This document shows positions 13,008-25,871 of a stretch of DNA of 64,000 nucleotides, piece after piece. This stretch comes from Agrypnia vestita (lineage: Eukaryota > Arthropoda > Insecta > Trichoptera > Phryganeidae): positions 39,110 through 103,109 of the forward strand of contig JADDOH010011093.1 of NCBI GenBank assembly GCA_016648135.1, given 5' to 3'. Positions within the stretch are counted from its first letter, which is position 1; each line of letters starts with the position of its first letter. A program made the position numbers and the translations under genes. The notes under the pieces are model-generated. The model was not told the origin of the DNA. It saw only the letters and a list, made by a program, of their open reading frames with translations, and did not search any database.

Positions 13008-13369
13008 TTAATTGTTCTAAAAACAGTTTTGAGGTATTTTTACGACCACAGGTAATTTCGGTAGATTATAGAAAAATAATCTAAGGGAATCTGCAGCTTC
13101 TATATGTTTAAGATATATATTTCATACAATTCATTTAATTCAATTAATTAATATAAGATATAATTAGGGATGAAACAATGAGTAAATACAAGTACTTACT
13201 CGATACTTTTCTTTCGATACCAAATACTTTTGGTATCGATACATTACCACCGAGTAGAGTACCAAGTAGGTATCGGCCATAAATACTCGTCGCATATAAT
13301 AAATATTTGACACAATTTTATTACCTTAAATTGTAAAACAATACTTTTATAAATATTTTTCAACTAAAA

Positions 13370-13960
13370 AAAAGGTTTGCCCACGCGACCCGACCGACAA
13401 GCTCTATCATCCATCATTTAAATCAGTTTGATGTAAATGATGGATGAAAGAGCTTGCCCAACGTAAATTGGCGTGTGGCACTTTGGAACTTAAACCCGCC
13501 CCGCCCGCACCCGGCGGTAATCCCTCGCCCTGTCATTCAGTTCAATCTCGTATTTGCGCGTCAGCTGTGACATCTTGATTTCCAATATACACTGAATTAT
13601 GTCCAAAACAGTCTTGCAACACCTTGCAGGTGGTGTAGTTTTAAAGTTTTACGAAGCTAAAAAGGAAATAATCGACCAATATTACCGTTTGACAGATAGA
13701 GCGGCCTTTCTATTGAAGACTCCGACATCGGTCACCGGACACTCTGTATATTATGTATTGTGTAATAAATTTACACCCTGGCAACTTCTGTTTCGCGACA
13801 GGGACGCCCACTCTTTCACGCCTGTTTATACTAGTGGTACTCTACTATTACTAAATTGTTTTATGATATCTGGTCCTACCCTGAGGCAGACACCTCTTGC
13901 ATTTTGCAGACATAGAATATTAATACACAATACATAAATTAAAAGTGTAGTTCACATAAA
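13370..13960 (+). mobile_element. Deletion derivative of a DNA transposon, copy 1
   Basis: Closely related to 22473-22925. Both share a C-rich leader (CCCGCCCGCACC...GGTAA), an ATG in the context CACTGAATTATGTCCAAAAC, a short transposase-like N-terminus (MSKTV...VLKFYEAKK, 13599-13937) and a GACGCCC...right end. The N-terminus resembles helix-turn-helix starts of Tc1/IS630-like insect transposases, from memory only. The catalytic domain is deleted. Confidence 0.5.
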
Positions 13961-15562
13961 TAAATAGTTTGTGGGAGATACTGTCGAGTACTTTCTTCGA
14001 ATCGATGTAGATACCTGTGCAATTACTCGATTTGTCCAAATTATTTTGTATAATGATGGATGTTTCGCGGTTGCATCTTGTGTGCGTATTCACCTGGAGA
14101 ACCCAAATTGAGTCTAGTTTATTGTAGAGTTGGCTTTTGTGATTGAGTTTAGTCTCTTTTTGGCTGCTTATTCAAAAATTATCGATATATTAGATAAATA
14201 TTATATTGCCTAATGCTCATTGTTTTTTAAATTAGATTACACTTTAAATATGATTGCAAAAGATTATCCCTCACCACACACAAGAATCTTAATTCTTTTT
14301 GGTGAGGTATAACTTTTAATAATAATTTTATTGTTAATATTTGCTAGTTATCATTGTTATAAAAGAAATCATATGTATTAAATAAATTAATTAATAAAAA
14401 ATACATATACACATAAAACAAATAAAAAAAATAAAGCAGAGGTAATAAAACAACAACATAGATTGGTATAAAATTTATATTCAATTAAATTAGTACATGA
14501 AACAGAGCAATAAATGCTCATGCATAGATTTCAATATTGAACCATAATATTCAATACGCTTGTAGGCAAGTCAGTCTGGAAAATAGGACCGAACTGGAAT
14601 CGGTGTACAATAAAAAAGCTCCATATTATTTTAATGACAACTATTGTAACAAAGAAAAAACATTAAAATCAGGTGAAACTCGCAAATCTACTGAAGAAAT
14701 ATGTCAAAACATTTGATGTTAAACCTAGAAGCTGAACTAAATACGTATAAATAATTAACTTCTTAATCACAATATTTTATTTTATATTCCAAAAAAATAA
14801 TAACAAACTGTCCATAAAATATTGTATCGACTAATAAACATAAATTATGTTTGATCCAGATTTATCCAAAATACATTCAAAAGTACAAGGTATATATATA
14901 AGGTGGCAAACCCTTGGAAACCAAACCTACAGAATCCTTGCAAATAAGGAGATATAGCAGCATCAAATGATCTTCATTACTTTTGATTAATCTTTCAAAA
15001 ACTTTTAACTTCAAGGAAAATATCATTCATATGATACAGAAATAAAATAATAAAAATTTTATTATCACCGAAATACAATTTTGGAAGTTGAAATAGGACG
15101 GCTTTGAAATTTAGCATTTGTGCTTGCATTTTGAAAGCAGAATTATTATCATTAAGAATTAATATTTACTGTGATAAATTAAAAATTATTGCAAGAATAT
15201 TTTTCATTTTAATTTACCAAAATAATTTATAAAATAACGTAACTCCCATGATTCTTCACAGGCTCATAATATATTAGGCCTCCATACCTAAAAAAAAGTA
15301 CTCTTGCACTAACAAAGCGACAAATAACAGAAATGTTTTTAATTCCAAAACATGCAAAATAAATTAAAGATTTTAACCAAATTCGATTTCCTCAAAATCA
15401 CCCCACCAAAAACGTTTAAATGAAAAAACCAATCAAAATACAAATAAAATTATGTGTTTTATAATAGTAGAAACACTCAAATTGTTATTTAATGTTTTAT
15501 AGTACTTGTACTATGGGTGTATTTAGCATACATCTGGTAATTATCCACTAGACATAGTAAAT
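13961..15562. other. Downstream region of p47, AT-rich
   Basis: No further gene was seen. The p47 stop is at 15563-15565 on the minus strand, so its 3' UTR must run into this stretch. Many AATAAA-like words occur on that strand and the functional one cannot be chosen. Confidence 0.4.
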
Positions 15563-18500
15563 CTACTTCAACCGTTGGACCACCAGGGCATTTTGAAGGC
15601 CAGCTTCTTTGATAGTCTGTCCCGACTCCGTCAGTTCCTTGTTCGGGAATGTTGTCTGAAGAATGAAGGTTTGGAGCTGATACGCAGGTGCGGCGCTGTT
15701 GATTTTGTTAAGGAAAAAACATTAGTGATATTAATTACAAACTTTTAAGCATTTTGAAATTACCAAAATTAAAGTAAAACCTCGCTAATTCAAACACCCG
15801 TAATTTGAAATTCGTCATAATCTGAAATTTTTTAAACCCCTAAGTCCCAAAATGTTAATTTCATAATAGATTAACCCCAATAATTCGAAAACTCCAGTAA
15901 TTCATAATTTGAAATACAATTTTTATCTCATTACATCATAAATTAATACATTTTAGTTCACACAATACGAAATTTTTTTGATATTTGACAAAATTTTAAA
16001 AGAATATTTAAATTTTTTTCACAAGTTAGAACAAAAATACCTATGTCAATTGTATCGGGTAATCTAGTAATAGAAATGTCGCAGTTTGTTTTAGCATAAT
16101 AAATATTTCTTGAAATGTGCAAAAGTACAGACGTTTCTCACAAAATTAATAATGGCTATTTATGATTTTGGGGAATTTCACAATCACATCATGATTTCGA
16201 ATTAACGAGGTTTTGCAAAATTCGAAATGTTTTTTTAGGGTCCCTTGAATAATGAATTAACGAATGGATAAATTATATTACTAACAAGTTTCAAAATTTT
16301 CATTGTAACTCTCTTCAATACTTTTTACTATTATTTTACTTTAGAAAAGAGTTCCAGAGTAATGCTAGATATATTTGCTTAAGCTGAATATTCCCTTTAT
16401 TTTTTAAAAAATATTTTATTGCGCGCAGTAATTTAAATTAAGCATTTTCTTTACTGCGATCCAATTTTAAAGCGAACTAAATATTTCGGGGGCGGTTTTG
16501 AGCTTACAAATGAAATAAAAACAATACAACCAAATCCCAAAAATATTTTCAAACAATGTCCCAAACACACGGATGAATATGTTTTTCTCAGTTTCTTTCT
16601 AGGGTCAAAATTCTCATAATACAATATTCTTGGAAACAATTCATTATTATGTATAATAATGATATAGTATAATAAATCTTTGGGAGAAATTTAATATGTT
16701 GAATATTGAATTATTTTGTCCGAATTCAATTTTGCTAATTTTTATTTTATTTTGTATTATCTTCATAATAAAATTCAAATAATGTGCTTAACTAAGAAAT
16801 ATAAATAAATCTGCTTTTCTTTCAAATCATTCCAACATGTCACCATATTTTCTGTATAATAAGGTATGTGTTATTTTGCAAAAGATCACAGTATGGAGGT
16901 GTGCTTATAGTAACGCTTACGTGATGACATATTCTCGCAGGTTGGCCACCGTGTGCGTAAGGTTGAATCTTCCCGTCAATCTGGATCCATCTGCCAAACG
17001 GAACTGTAAATGCAATAAAAAAACTATTACTCAATTGATTCAAACTTGGTTGCAGTAACCAGAAACTTATGTTATGCGAATATCTTCATTATTGAGCCTG
17101 GGGCCAAGCCGCACCCGTGCGCCATAGCGCGACTTTCCCCAGGGGTCACAGACGTACATATCCGACGGGCAAGTAATTATTTCTCAACGGTCACGTATCA
17201 AATTTGAAAAACATGATTTTTTTCCAGTAGAGAAATCCCATGGTGACCTGTCGTTCCATTTTCAACTCAAAAACATCGCCGATTGTAGCTTAAATCAACG
17301 TTAAAAAATAGAAGTTTTTCTGCCAACAAAATTGTAGATGACGCCCCGAACGCATTTTGTGTAATCGAAATTCAAATATTCCATCATTCAAGGTCACGCA
17401 CAGAGTGCGCGGGAAATACGATTTATTTATTTCGTTATTCGATTTATTTATTTTATTTCTTGAAAACATTGATTACCTGAATACTTGTCACAGGTTCAGA
17501 TTCGTTAAGATTTATCGCCGACTGCGCTGTGTTTTGATTGGCTTCCTGGTCCATGGGGCTCGCTGCTTGGGGTGAAGTAGAGCCAATTGTGGTCGGTGCA
17601 GGACTGTCGATAAAAAGTATACTTATGTAAAAAAGCTCTATTGCATCATTTTTTAAAAGGATTTTAAATGTTAAGTAGTTTTGGAATGAGTGAGTGAGGA
17701 ATGAACACATTTATTCATCCACATACCACATCAAAATTAGTAAGGCGATTGTGTTCTACAAAACTGTGTATCTGACGAATCACTGAACGTTATAAATGAA
17801 TAATATTAAGCGCTGGCCATTTATATGTAATAAACTATGTACTATAAATATTGCGTACATACTGACTTTACATTTAAGATCAAGGAAACATGGAAATAAA
17901 AGATTTTATCAGTCTTCTTGATTTGATACAAACAAAACATTTCAATATTAAATTTATAAGGGCCAATTTTTAACGGCTCAGGTGTCTGCGTACTATTTTG
18001 AATAAGAACACCCAAAAAACTTTGGTTTCCTGAAAATCCATTTAGATTTATGTGATTATTCCATAGAAATATAATATGTAAATGGTGACAAAAAAATGTA
18101 GATAAGAAGAAATCTTTTTTCTATGGCCTTTTATTCATATGGAAATGTTCTAATTTGTCATGGAAGTAGAGCCGGTGACATTTAAATTAGGGGCAGTTTC
18201 ACTAACTCGGGGTATACCATCAAACAACTATCCACCTAACAAGTTTATTAAAAAATTAAAGAATCTTAATCATGTCATTATTTGAAAGCTCTATACATAT
18301 TATTTTCTAATTTTTTACATAGATTTTCAAACATTTTGTCGCCTTCAAATAATCAGAAATTATAAAGTAGAGTCTAACAATGATTTGGTTGTAATTAGAA
18401 AAACTTTCAATGAGACTACAATATGTGAGCAGTTACCTTCCTAGAAGATGTCCTTTGCCATAGAATGGTTTGGCCGGCCCCCGGGAAGACTTGGAGAACT

Positions 18501-21500
18501 CTTCGTGTCTGTGATCTTCCATGGTTAGATGGACTTCCGGACCCTTTCGCAATTCGCGAGGTATTTCACTAGAAACAAAAGACACAGAAAGATTAAAGTC
18601 ACATTACTCTTAAGCGAATGCTTGTGCTATGCAGGTTTAAAAAAAAATATTATTATGCAGTCACATCACAAATATAATATGTCAGGTTTTTAGAAATGAT
18701 TCATATTTAATGTAAAGCGTCGGCAAAATCAGTCTTCTTATTGAGCATTGTTTTACAGAATATTTAGAACATCCATCAAGAACAATAGATTATATTTCAA
18801 TAGGTTATCGTCTATACAATGTCGCAAATTAGTAATAAAATCAGAAAGAAAAGAATCAGATACAGTGAAACTCTCTTAATACGTTTTTCAAGGGACCAGC
18901 AAATAAAAACTTATTAGGCGTGAAAACCTATTAACAGTGATTTCAATATTTCCATAAATTATTTACACTTTTTAATTTTGTGTTTTAATTATATTTTCGT
19001 TTATATAATATGACAATTTAAGGACATTTAAATTTAAAAAATTAAGTAGGTAAATATATACATTTGTAAAATATTACCTATGTAAATACATAGTACCTGA
19101 GGGTTAGAAAACAATAAAAACCACCAAAACTATAAAATAAATTAGCACTGTCAAAAATTTAAATATAAATCGGTGTATATTGACAAATTAAATATGAAAA
19201 AAAAATGCAAAAAGCTACTTGTATCTACTTTCTCTGGCTTGGTAAAGATTGCACATTTATAAAAAATAACCATTTGTAAATAGTATTCTATTTGACTTCA
19301 TTTAAAAAATTTATCCCTTTTGATGATTTCTACATAATTTATGTGTACATTCAACATATCGCCTTGAGCAACGTCCTTTTATTACTCCCTTTATATTAAC
19401 TCGTGGCGTCTGCTTGCCGTCGAAAAAACTTTGGATCGATTTTTGACCCTTTTCCCGTGATCCAATCGAGCTGAAACTTTGCAAGCAGACTCGTGGCGAC
19501 GATCAAGAAGATCTATCAAATTTTCGTTAAAAAACAATAATAATTATAGTATAATTTCGGATTTTTAGAAATTTTAATGGATTTTTCAAATCGGAATCTT
19601 TACAAAAGGTTGATTACTACCAACGGCGCCGGCGGCCCGATAACGTCACGGAATATTTAAAATTTGAAATACTCCGTCGGTAGGTATAATAGGTACTTCA
19701 CTACGAATTTCGAAAATTTATGACAATTGGTTCACAGATGACAGCACACTTCGGTTTTTTGGGAAGAAATCAAATAATAAACAGATATTTTTAGAGATTT
19801 TTGACATAGATATTTGTCTAGACATGTTTCATTTTCAGTTAATCAATTATTACATGATGGTAAACTTAATTTACAAAGAAAGGGAATAAAATAAAAACTT
19901 GGTTTTTATGGGTTAGTTTTTTGTGATTAATTATGATTTTCTTTATTTTAATTACGTTTTATTTCAGACTACCTTAATATTTTCCCGGGCGCAAAGAAAA
20001 TTCGTGGTATTTTTTATTGCTAAATTAAATAAATTTTTGTAACTCGTTAAGGTCGGCGCCACACTACGCGTTTTTTCCGTCGCGTCAAATCCGCAACCGA
20101 ATTTAGCCGTCACATACCTATTATATTCCGCGGCGCGGCGGACTGCGCGGAGAATAAACACACGTGCGGACAATCTGTCAAATGTGGCGCGTTGCAATCA
20201 AAAACACGAGACGCGACGTCACCGATTTTAGGTTGACGTAAGACGCGGGCGGGGAACCGAACAGGCGCTGAAACGAGCGTTCCATCGGCGGCGGAACGAT
20301 TGATGATCGCGTAGCAGCGGCGTTCCGCGGCGTCAAAGACGCGACGGAAGATACACCTAGTGTGACGCCGGCCTTAGAAAAGAATAGGAGATATTACGTA
20401 ATTAATATTGCCAATTGTTTCCTCGAAGAAATACAACCAAAATGAAAACAGTTTCGTTTAGGCAAATTTATTTTGCGCCGACATTGATTGATTTTGAAAA
20501 AAATATCGTAAATAATCGCCGGATGAATTTATTTATTAAATATTATTTTATTAGCCTATTCAAATATTACAGGTTTTTTTTCAGCGGCTAGAACATTTGT
20601 GACGCCGCCAAACCCACTTAATTTTCATTGCGCCCATTTTTCGTTTTTAGAAATGTTGAACATAATTTCGTCTTCCGAAAAACATATTATGAAGATTTAT
20701 TTGTATGAAAAAATTGAGTTCGGCTATAAATATTTTCACAACTTAGGCGAGAAACGAACATAAGCGGGAAACGTATTAAGCCTAAAAAAATATGGGATTT
20801 GTATGGGACTTTTTCGGGACCGCAGAATTTAAACTTATTTAGCGGGAAAACTTATTAAAAGTGAATTTATTAAGCGAGTTTCACTGTATTGTATTTGAAA
20901 CTGAATAACATTTTTAATTTGTGTATTATTAATTTCTTCTTCTTCCTTTTAATAGACTTATGTGGTCTGTTCTCCAGAGGATAGCGCCTCCTGTGAGGTG
21001 GATTTCCAGCTGTCCTTTCATCCTTTGGGAGGTCTTGGGGAGGGGGGGAGGTTCCATGAGGCTGACTATGTAGTGCGAAATAAGAGTCTAGTGCTATTGA
21101 TTATTTGGACACACCAGTCCCTCCTTCACTGTCTACTCCATCGTACAATGTCCTCAGCCTCATATCTCTCTTCACTATTAATTCAACTGTTTAAATTCAA
21201 GAAATAGATTCTTTTAGAATAATGCATAAATTTTTATGCAAGTTAAAAAATTGTAATTAAAAATATTAATTTACCCTCTCCTAACACAATCCAGGAAGTC
21301 AGCATTGGTGGGATCGGTGTAAGGTCTCAGTTCTCCACTGTCTAAACTAAATCCATTACGCCATAAACGAAGAACTACGTTTTCCTGTAACAAATTATTA
21401 ATACAATACAACGATTAAAACATTATGCCGATTTGTATGTCATGGATGATGATAGAGAAATTAATATTTATTTGTTGGAATTCACTTACAACTTCTGTTT

Positions 21501-24500
21501 CTCCTTTTTTGGCTGCTTTGGAAGAATTTATCACAGTTGTATCATCGGGCGTTGCACCTACAAAAGTATACAAAGAAAATAAAGAATTTTCTGCAATGCT
21601 ACAAAACCAATAACATTGAATGCTTTTATTTACAATAAAATGAAACATGATATGATATTGATATCTACATGATGAAAATTTTTTTTAAACATATTTTGCT
21701 TTATTCCGAGACATGTTTATAATTTACAGTTTTCCAAAGGTTTTCAATATTCGTCTTAATTAATTTGTCAATATTGACGCACCGACCCCTACATAAATTA
21801 TGTAAGGTTTCAAAACTAAGATTTTTTCAGTTCATAAACACTTTTAATATATAAATTTGATATAATAAGAGGTGTGATTTTCTTACCTAACCGGTAACCA
21901 GTTCCGGAAAAAGATGATGAACTCGAAGGGTTACCACCTGGTTCCATTACCATTGCTCCGTGTCTGAAATGAACAATGATAATACGTACATATATTAAAA
22001 CTGCAATGTTATATCACTTTGGCGGTAGTGGTCATTAATATTTCTTATAAATCTGTGAGTAAAGCCAAAACACACTGTCTGATAACAAAACACATAAAAA
22101 AAGAGGAAAGCACATTTGTTTTGAGAATGAAACAAACCATAGTTATTTGCAGTTTCTGCAAATCTCAATTTTAATGTCTTCTTTGTGGGTAGATATAATA
22201 CATATAGATATTTTATATGAATAATTTAAATCAATTAAGTTATTGTACCACGTTTTCCCAAAAATAAGACCAGGTTTTACGTTAATTTTTGCTCTAAAAT
22301 ACATGCATTATTTTTTCAAGTAGAACTATCTATATTTTAATCATGTACCAAACTATCTACATTTATTCAATTACAATAAATTTTATTTTATTTTAATACA
22401 ATTCAATTTTTCATTATTATTAAAAAAATAGAGATGCGAACACAGAATGCGTGTGGCATCAATACTCTTATTGCTTGCCCAAAGTAACTTGGCGTGCGGC
22501 GAATTTTGAACTAAAACCCGCCCGCCCGCACCTGGCGGTAACCCCTCGCCCTGTCTGTCATTCTCGTCTTTGAGCGTGAGCTGTGTCATCTTGATTACCA
22601 ATATACACTGAATTATTATGTCCAAAACATCCTAAACAGTCCGGGATGGTGCAAGAACAATTGCCAATGAAGTATTAAAGTTTTGCGAAGCTGAAAAAGC
22701 GAATAATGGACCGATATTACCGTCTGACAGTTTGACAGATAGAACGGCCGCCTTTACTGCATGGTTTCTTTAGTGCTGCCTGACTAAATTTCTGTATTTA
22801 TTACGACACCAGTCACCGGACATTCTGTACATTATGTATTGTGTAATAACTTTACACCCTGACAACTTCTGTTGCACGACAGCGACGCCCTCCCTCACAC
22901 GCCAAGTTATAGTGGTACGTCTATACCACTATCTTAGATTGATTATTTTCTGGTACATCAAAAAAACAAAAAATGCTAGTACTTATTTTCTGAGTAGGTC
23001 TTATTTTCGGGAGAAGACAGTAGCTACACCATAAGTCATAGCAAGTCCATAAATAAAATGTGCACAATTTTCGCATTTAAATTGAAAAATATTTGTAAGG
23101 GTTTTTTGGCACAATTAAAAAATATGGGTATTATAAGAAATCTTTATGATTTACACAGATATCGTCAAAATGTATGGAATTTTCGAAACTTCAAAGTGTA
23201 ATATTTTATTTAATACTTATTTGAGCGTCAATTCTGTTTCATTTACAAATCAGAACACTCAACTATACCTAATGTGTATACTTACTTTCAGAAGGATACC
23301 CATATTTTTGGATTTAGCTTAGTTTGTATTTGAAATATTGGAGAAATGAATATGTAACTCACTTTCTCACACTTTTAAACATGTTCCCTACGATATCTTC
23401 TTTGTTCTTGCCTGGCCCAATGATCTGCTGTCCACTGCGCTCTGACCCTCCGGCGTAGAAGGCCTGACCTAAAGATGACAAAATAATTATAAATTTTTCT
23501 GTTTTTTTTTTAATGAAATTTAGATCCGTAACAGGAATCTCGTGTGACCTGAAAATGCCTATAAAACTTAAAGGAAAGATATACCAGACTATTGTTAGAC
23601 CCGCGATAATGTATGACTCCGAATACCGGACTATGTACAACTCCTACTCTAGGCAAATCCAAACAGCAGAAATTTTTCTGTTTTTTTTTTATGAAATTTA
23701 GATCCGTAACAGGAATCTCGTGTGACCTGAAAATGCCTATAAAACTTAAAGGAAAGATATACCAGACTATTGTCAGACCCGCGATAATGTATGACTCCGA
23801 ATACCGGACTATGTACAACTCCTACTCTAGGCAAATCCAAACAGCAGAAATGCAAATATGTACTTAGATGGTCAGCAGGAGTAATATTAAAAGATAGGAT
23901 TAAAAGTTCACGCATTCATGGTAGCCTGGGTGTCACGGACATAAACAGTAAGCTGGAGGAACGACAGTGGAGATGGTATGAGCACATAAGACGGAGACCA
24001 CCAGACCACATAGTGAATCAGGCAATGTCTATGGAGCTTCATCGACAGTCATCCAGAGGAAGACCAAAGAACTCCTGGATGACTCAATGCTCCAAAATAT
24101 TAGCGAAACGGCCTGGATTAAAGCGATACCCAGAACCGAAGATACAGCCTGAGAACAAGAAGAGCCGACCCCAACAGCCTATCTAGGCAATCAATTGGGA
24201 CAGTGCAAGGAAGAAGAAGTATCTTTGTTTTTTTAAATAGTGATGTGTACATTGAGATGTGCAATTTTTTATAACTTTTGAATTTTCAAATTTAATAGTT
24301 CTCAAAGGTGTAATTTTGCAAGAAATTAAATTATTCTATTATTCATTAAAACTGGTATTTTTGGCTCACTTAATGGCCTTGAAATATTATAGAGATATCG
24401 AAAGATACATTTGTCTTATTTACATAGTACACATTTGTAATTAAATGCTTTTGTTCTAATGATAGAAGAGCCAAAATTAGAATTACACCATATTTAAGTT

Positions 24501-25871
24501 CATTTTGACAGTTTCTTAGCGTTTAATACGTACCGTTTAGACAATCTCATCTTGTTTTTTTTTTTTGGTAATAAAACATCAGAAAATTATTACTTTATTA
24601 TGAATATAAGTAATTTAATAAAATAATAATAAAATTAATTAAATCTCACCTCAAACCATACTTTTTTGTTGGAATAAATGGATTATGCCATTCAAAATTA
24701 ATTTTGCCGTTAGGCATTTTAAACGATACATTTGTTTTCTACATCTCAATATACATTGGGTTTGGTAACTTTAAACTTATATGCCACAGGATAGATGAAA
24801 AGGTGGGTAGGTGGTGTACCTGCAGCACTGTTTCTTGGATTGTTAATGAGGCAAGCTGTTACTGACGCTACGAGGTCGGAAAATTAAATAAAAACGATTT
24901 TGATAACAAATGTCAAAATTTAAGCGAAGTGCATGGCGTACCAGCTTAAACAAGATTCACAGTTTAAACAGTCATTGCCAACTAATATCCAAGTTGATAC
25001 AACCGGCCTTAAACAAGGCACATGATCGCAGAGAGGATTAATAAATTATTAATTAGTAGATTAATTTGCACTATAGAAAGACACCAATATACAACACCAA
25101 ACACAACAAATAGCATGATCTTCAAACATACACACTAGTATATTGACTGAGAGAAAGATATATCTTGAATTATTGTAAACAAACCAAGACCATCTAATTT
25201 TAATGTAAATATTTGAGGTTATGACCAACGCTGACACAATGGAACGAGATGATGTAATACAATGAAGAAATTTTAATGCAGAGACTGATGATTACATTAC
25301 AATATCACAATGATGTTTCTCAATGTTAAACATTCCTTGAGTTTTTTTAGAAAAAATCTTTCCTCAATCAATTGTAAAAACAATGCAGAATCGTTAAAAT
25401 ATAATAAAATAGAATCTGAGGCATACGGCTTACCCTCTTCTTCATCACTAGAGCTATTTTGCTGTAAGCTTGCGAGAGTTGCAAACTTAGTGTTTGTATT
25501 TTTTTTGGTCTTTTCCTTCTTCTGCGCTCTCGCTGGTATATCCTCGTCGTCGTCATCATCATTGAGCAGCTCCGGGTCACTGTCCGATACGCTAACAGGT
25601 TCGTTTACAGGAGCTGCCCCTTGATTTCCAAGATTAGGTTCAGCGGGTCCATCGTTTTCAAAAAATCTGTATATAGCCAACTGTAAAAAAGAAATGGGTT
25701 AACGCGGGTTTCAATCGTGACGGTTGAAAAAAAAGTGCGTAATCATCAAAAATTCGAAACAATTACATCTAGCTCCCATGCCGACGATTCGAGAAAAAAT
25801 CTCGCGCGGTGCTCATCCGTGCCAGTGACGTCCGTAAACTGTTTTACAAGATTCTCGTGATTTTCGGACAT
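15563..25871 (-). CDS. p47: p47 / NSFL1 cofactor (p97-VCP adaptor), complete, 10 coding exons
   Basis: Adaptor that brings the AAA ATPase p97/VCP to monoubiquitinated substrates and SNAREs in Golgi/ER membrane fusion. Exons in coding order: 25871-25767, 25680-25434, 23468-23363, 21963-21887, 21557-21490, 21384-21275, 18568-18437, 17603-17477, 17003-16921, 15695-15563. They sum to 1188 nt (395 aa plus TAG), and every junction is GT-AG with matching phase. Residues 1-45 are a UBA-like domain ([14 protein letters not shown]). An acidic DDDDDED stretch follows, then [16 protein letters not shown] (118-133), a SEP domain (about 204-262) and a UBX domain (about 318-395) with the FPN loop at 368-370. 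Two boxes fitting FxGxGxx[11 protein letters not shown] (171-179) and FYGKGHLLG (273-281), match p97-binding motifs. The start is the ATG at 25869-25871, which gives the expected N-terminus. The length is close to mammalian p47 (about 370 aa). Introns 2 and 6 are filled with transposable elements. Confidence 0.95.
15774..16270. mobile_element. Pogo/Tigger-like MITE in the last p47 intron
   Basis: The left end GTAAAACCTCGCTAATTCAA is answered at 16197-16215 by TTCGAATTAACGAGGTTTTG, followed by a partial second end. Internal sequence (GATTAACCCCAATAATTCG near 15875-15893) matches the element at 59690-60590, where a MITE is inserted at this TAA. Confidence 0.7.
19383..19923 (+). repeat. Interspersed repeat family X, copy 2 (both ends present)
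   Basis: It runs from TTACTCCCTTTATATTAACT to the shared right part, in which AAAGGGAATAAAAT is followed by AAAAACTTGGTTTTTATGGG. It is 541 bp long and the best reference for this family in the window. Copy 3 at 54658-56328 has the same ends but carries a 1.35-kb insertion. Confidence 0.75.
20048..20376. mobile_element. GC-rich MITE
   Basis: The left end TAAGGTCGGCGCCACACTAC is matched by the complement of GTGTGACGCCGGCCTTA at the right. The inner arms share TCCGTCGCGTC. CpG-rich throughout, unlike its AT-rich host. The target duplication is unclear. Confidence 0.7.
22428..22472 (-). repeat. SINE tail fragment
   Basis: It shares AATAGAGATGCGAACAC and the following GTGT...CATCAATA...TCTTA with the SINE at 28559-28738. 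It abuts the transposon derivative at 22473. Confidence 0.6.
22473..22925 (+). mobile_element. Deletion derivative of a DNA transposon, copy 2
   Basis: Related to 13370-13960. The end word AACTTGGCGTG near 22488 is answered by CACGCCAAGTT near 22898, so short terminal inverted repeats remain. The ATG at about 22618 is followed by a short disrupted N-terminal transposase reading frame ([18 protein letters not shown] in one frame). In the intron between p47 exons 3 and 4. Confidence 0.55.
23499..24220 (+). pseudogene. RTE-like LINE 3' fragment with a 178-bp tandem duplication
   Basis: In p47 intron 2, antisense to the gene. Translation gives [34 protein letters not shown] and later [26 protein letters not shown] and RGRPKNSW, the usual C-terminal part of RTE-like reverse transcriptase proteins. 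The first part is present twice in tandem: TAGATCCGTAACAGGAATCT starts at 23521 and again at 23699, both copies including an oligo-T run. It ends in a GGAAGAAGAAG tail. Non-functional. Confidence 0.8.

Larger units (their letters stand above)
18861..20888. mobile_element. Pogo/Tigger-like element with two nested insertions (p47 intron 6)
   Basis: The left end TACAGTGAAACTCTCTTAAT and the right end TTAAGCGAGTTTCACTGTA form terminal inverted repeats bounded by TA. Subterminal words (AAAACTTATTA, GGGAAAACTTATT) repeat on both sides. Most of the interior is foreign: repeat X copy 2 (19383-19923) and a GC-rich MITE (20048-20376). No transposase was found. Confidence 0.7.

Noticed and set aside
25310..25624. 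104-codon plus-strand ORF rich in Ser
   Set aside because: Antisense of the acidic p47 exon 2; poly-Ser is the complement of the Asp/Glu codons.
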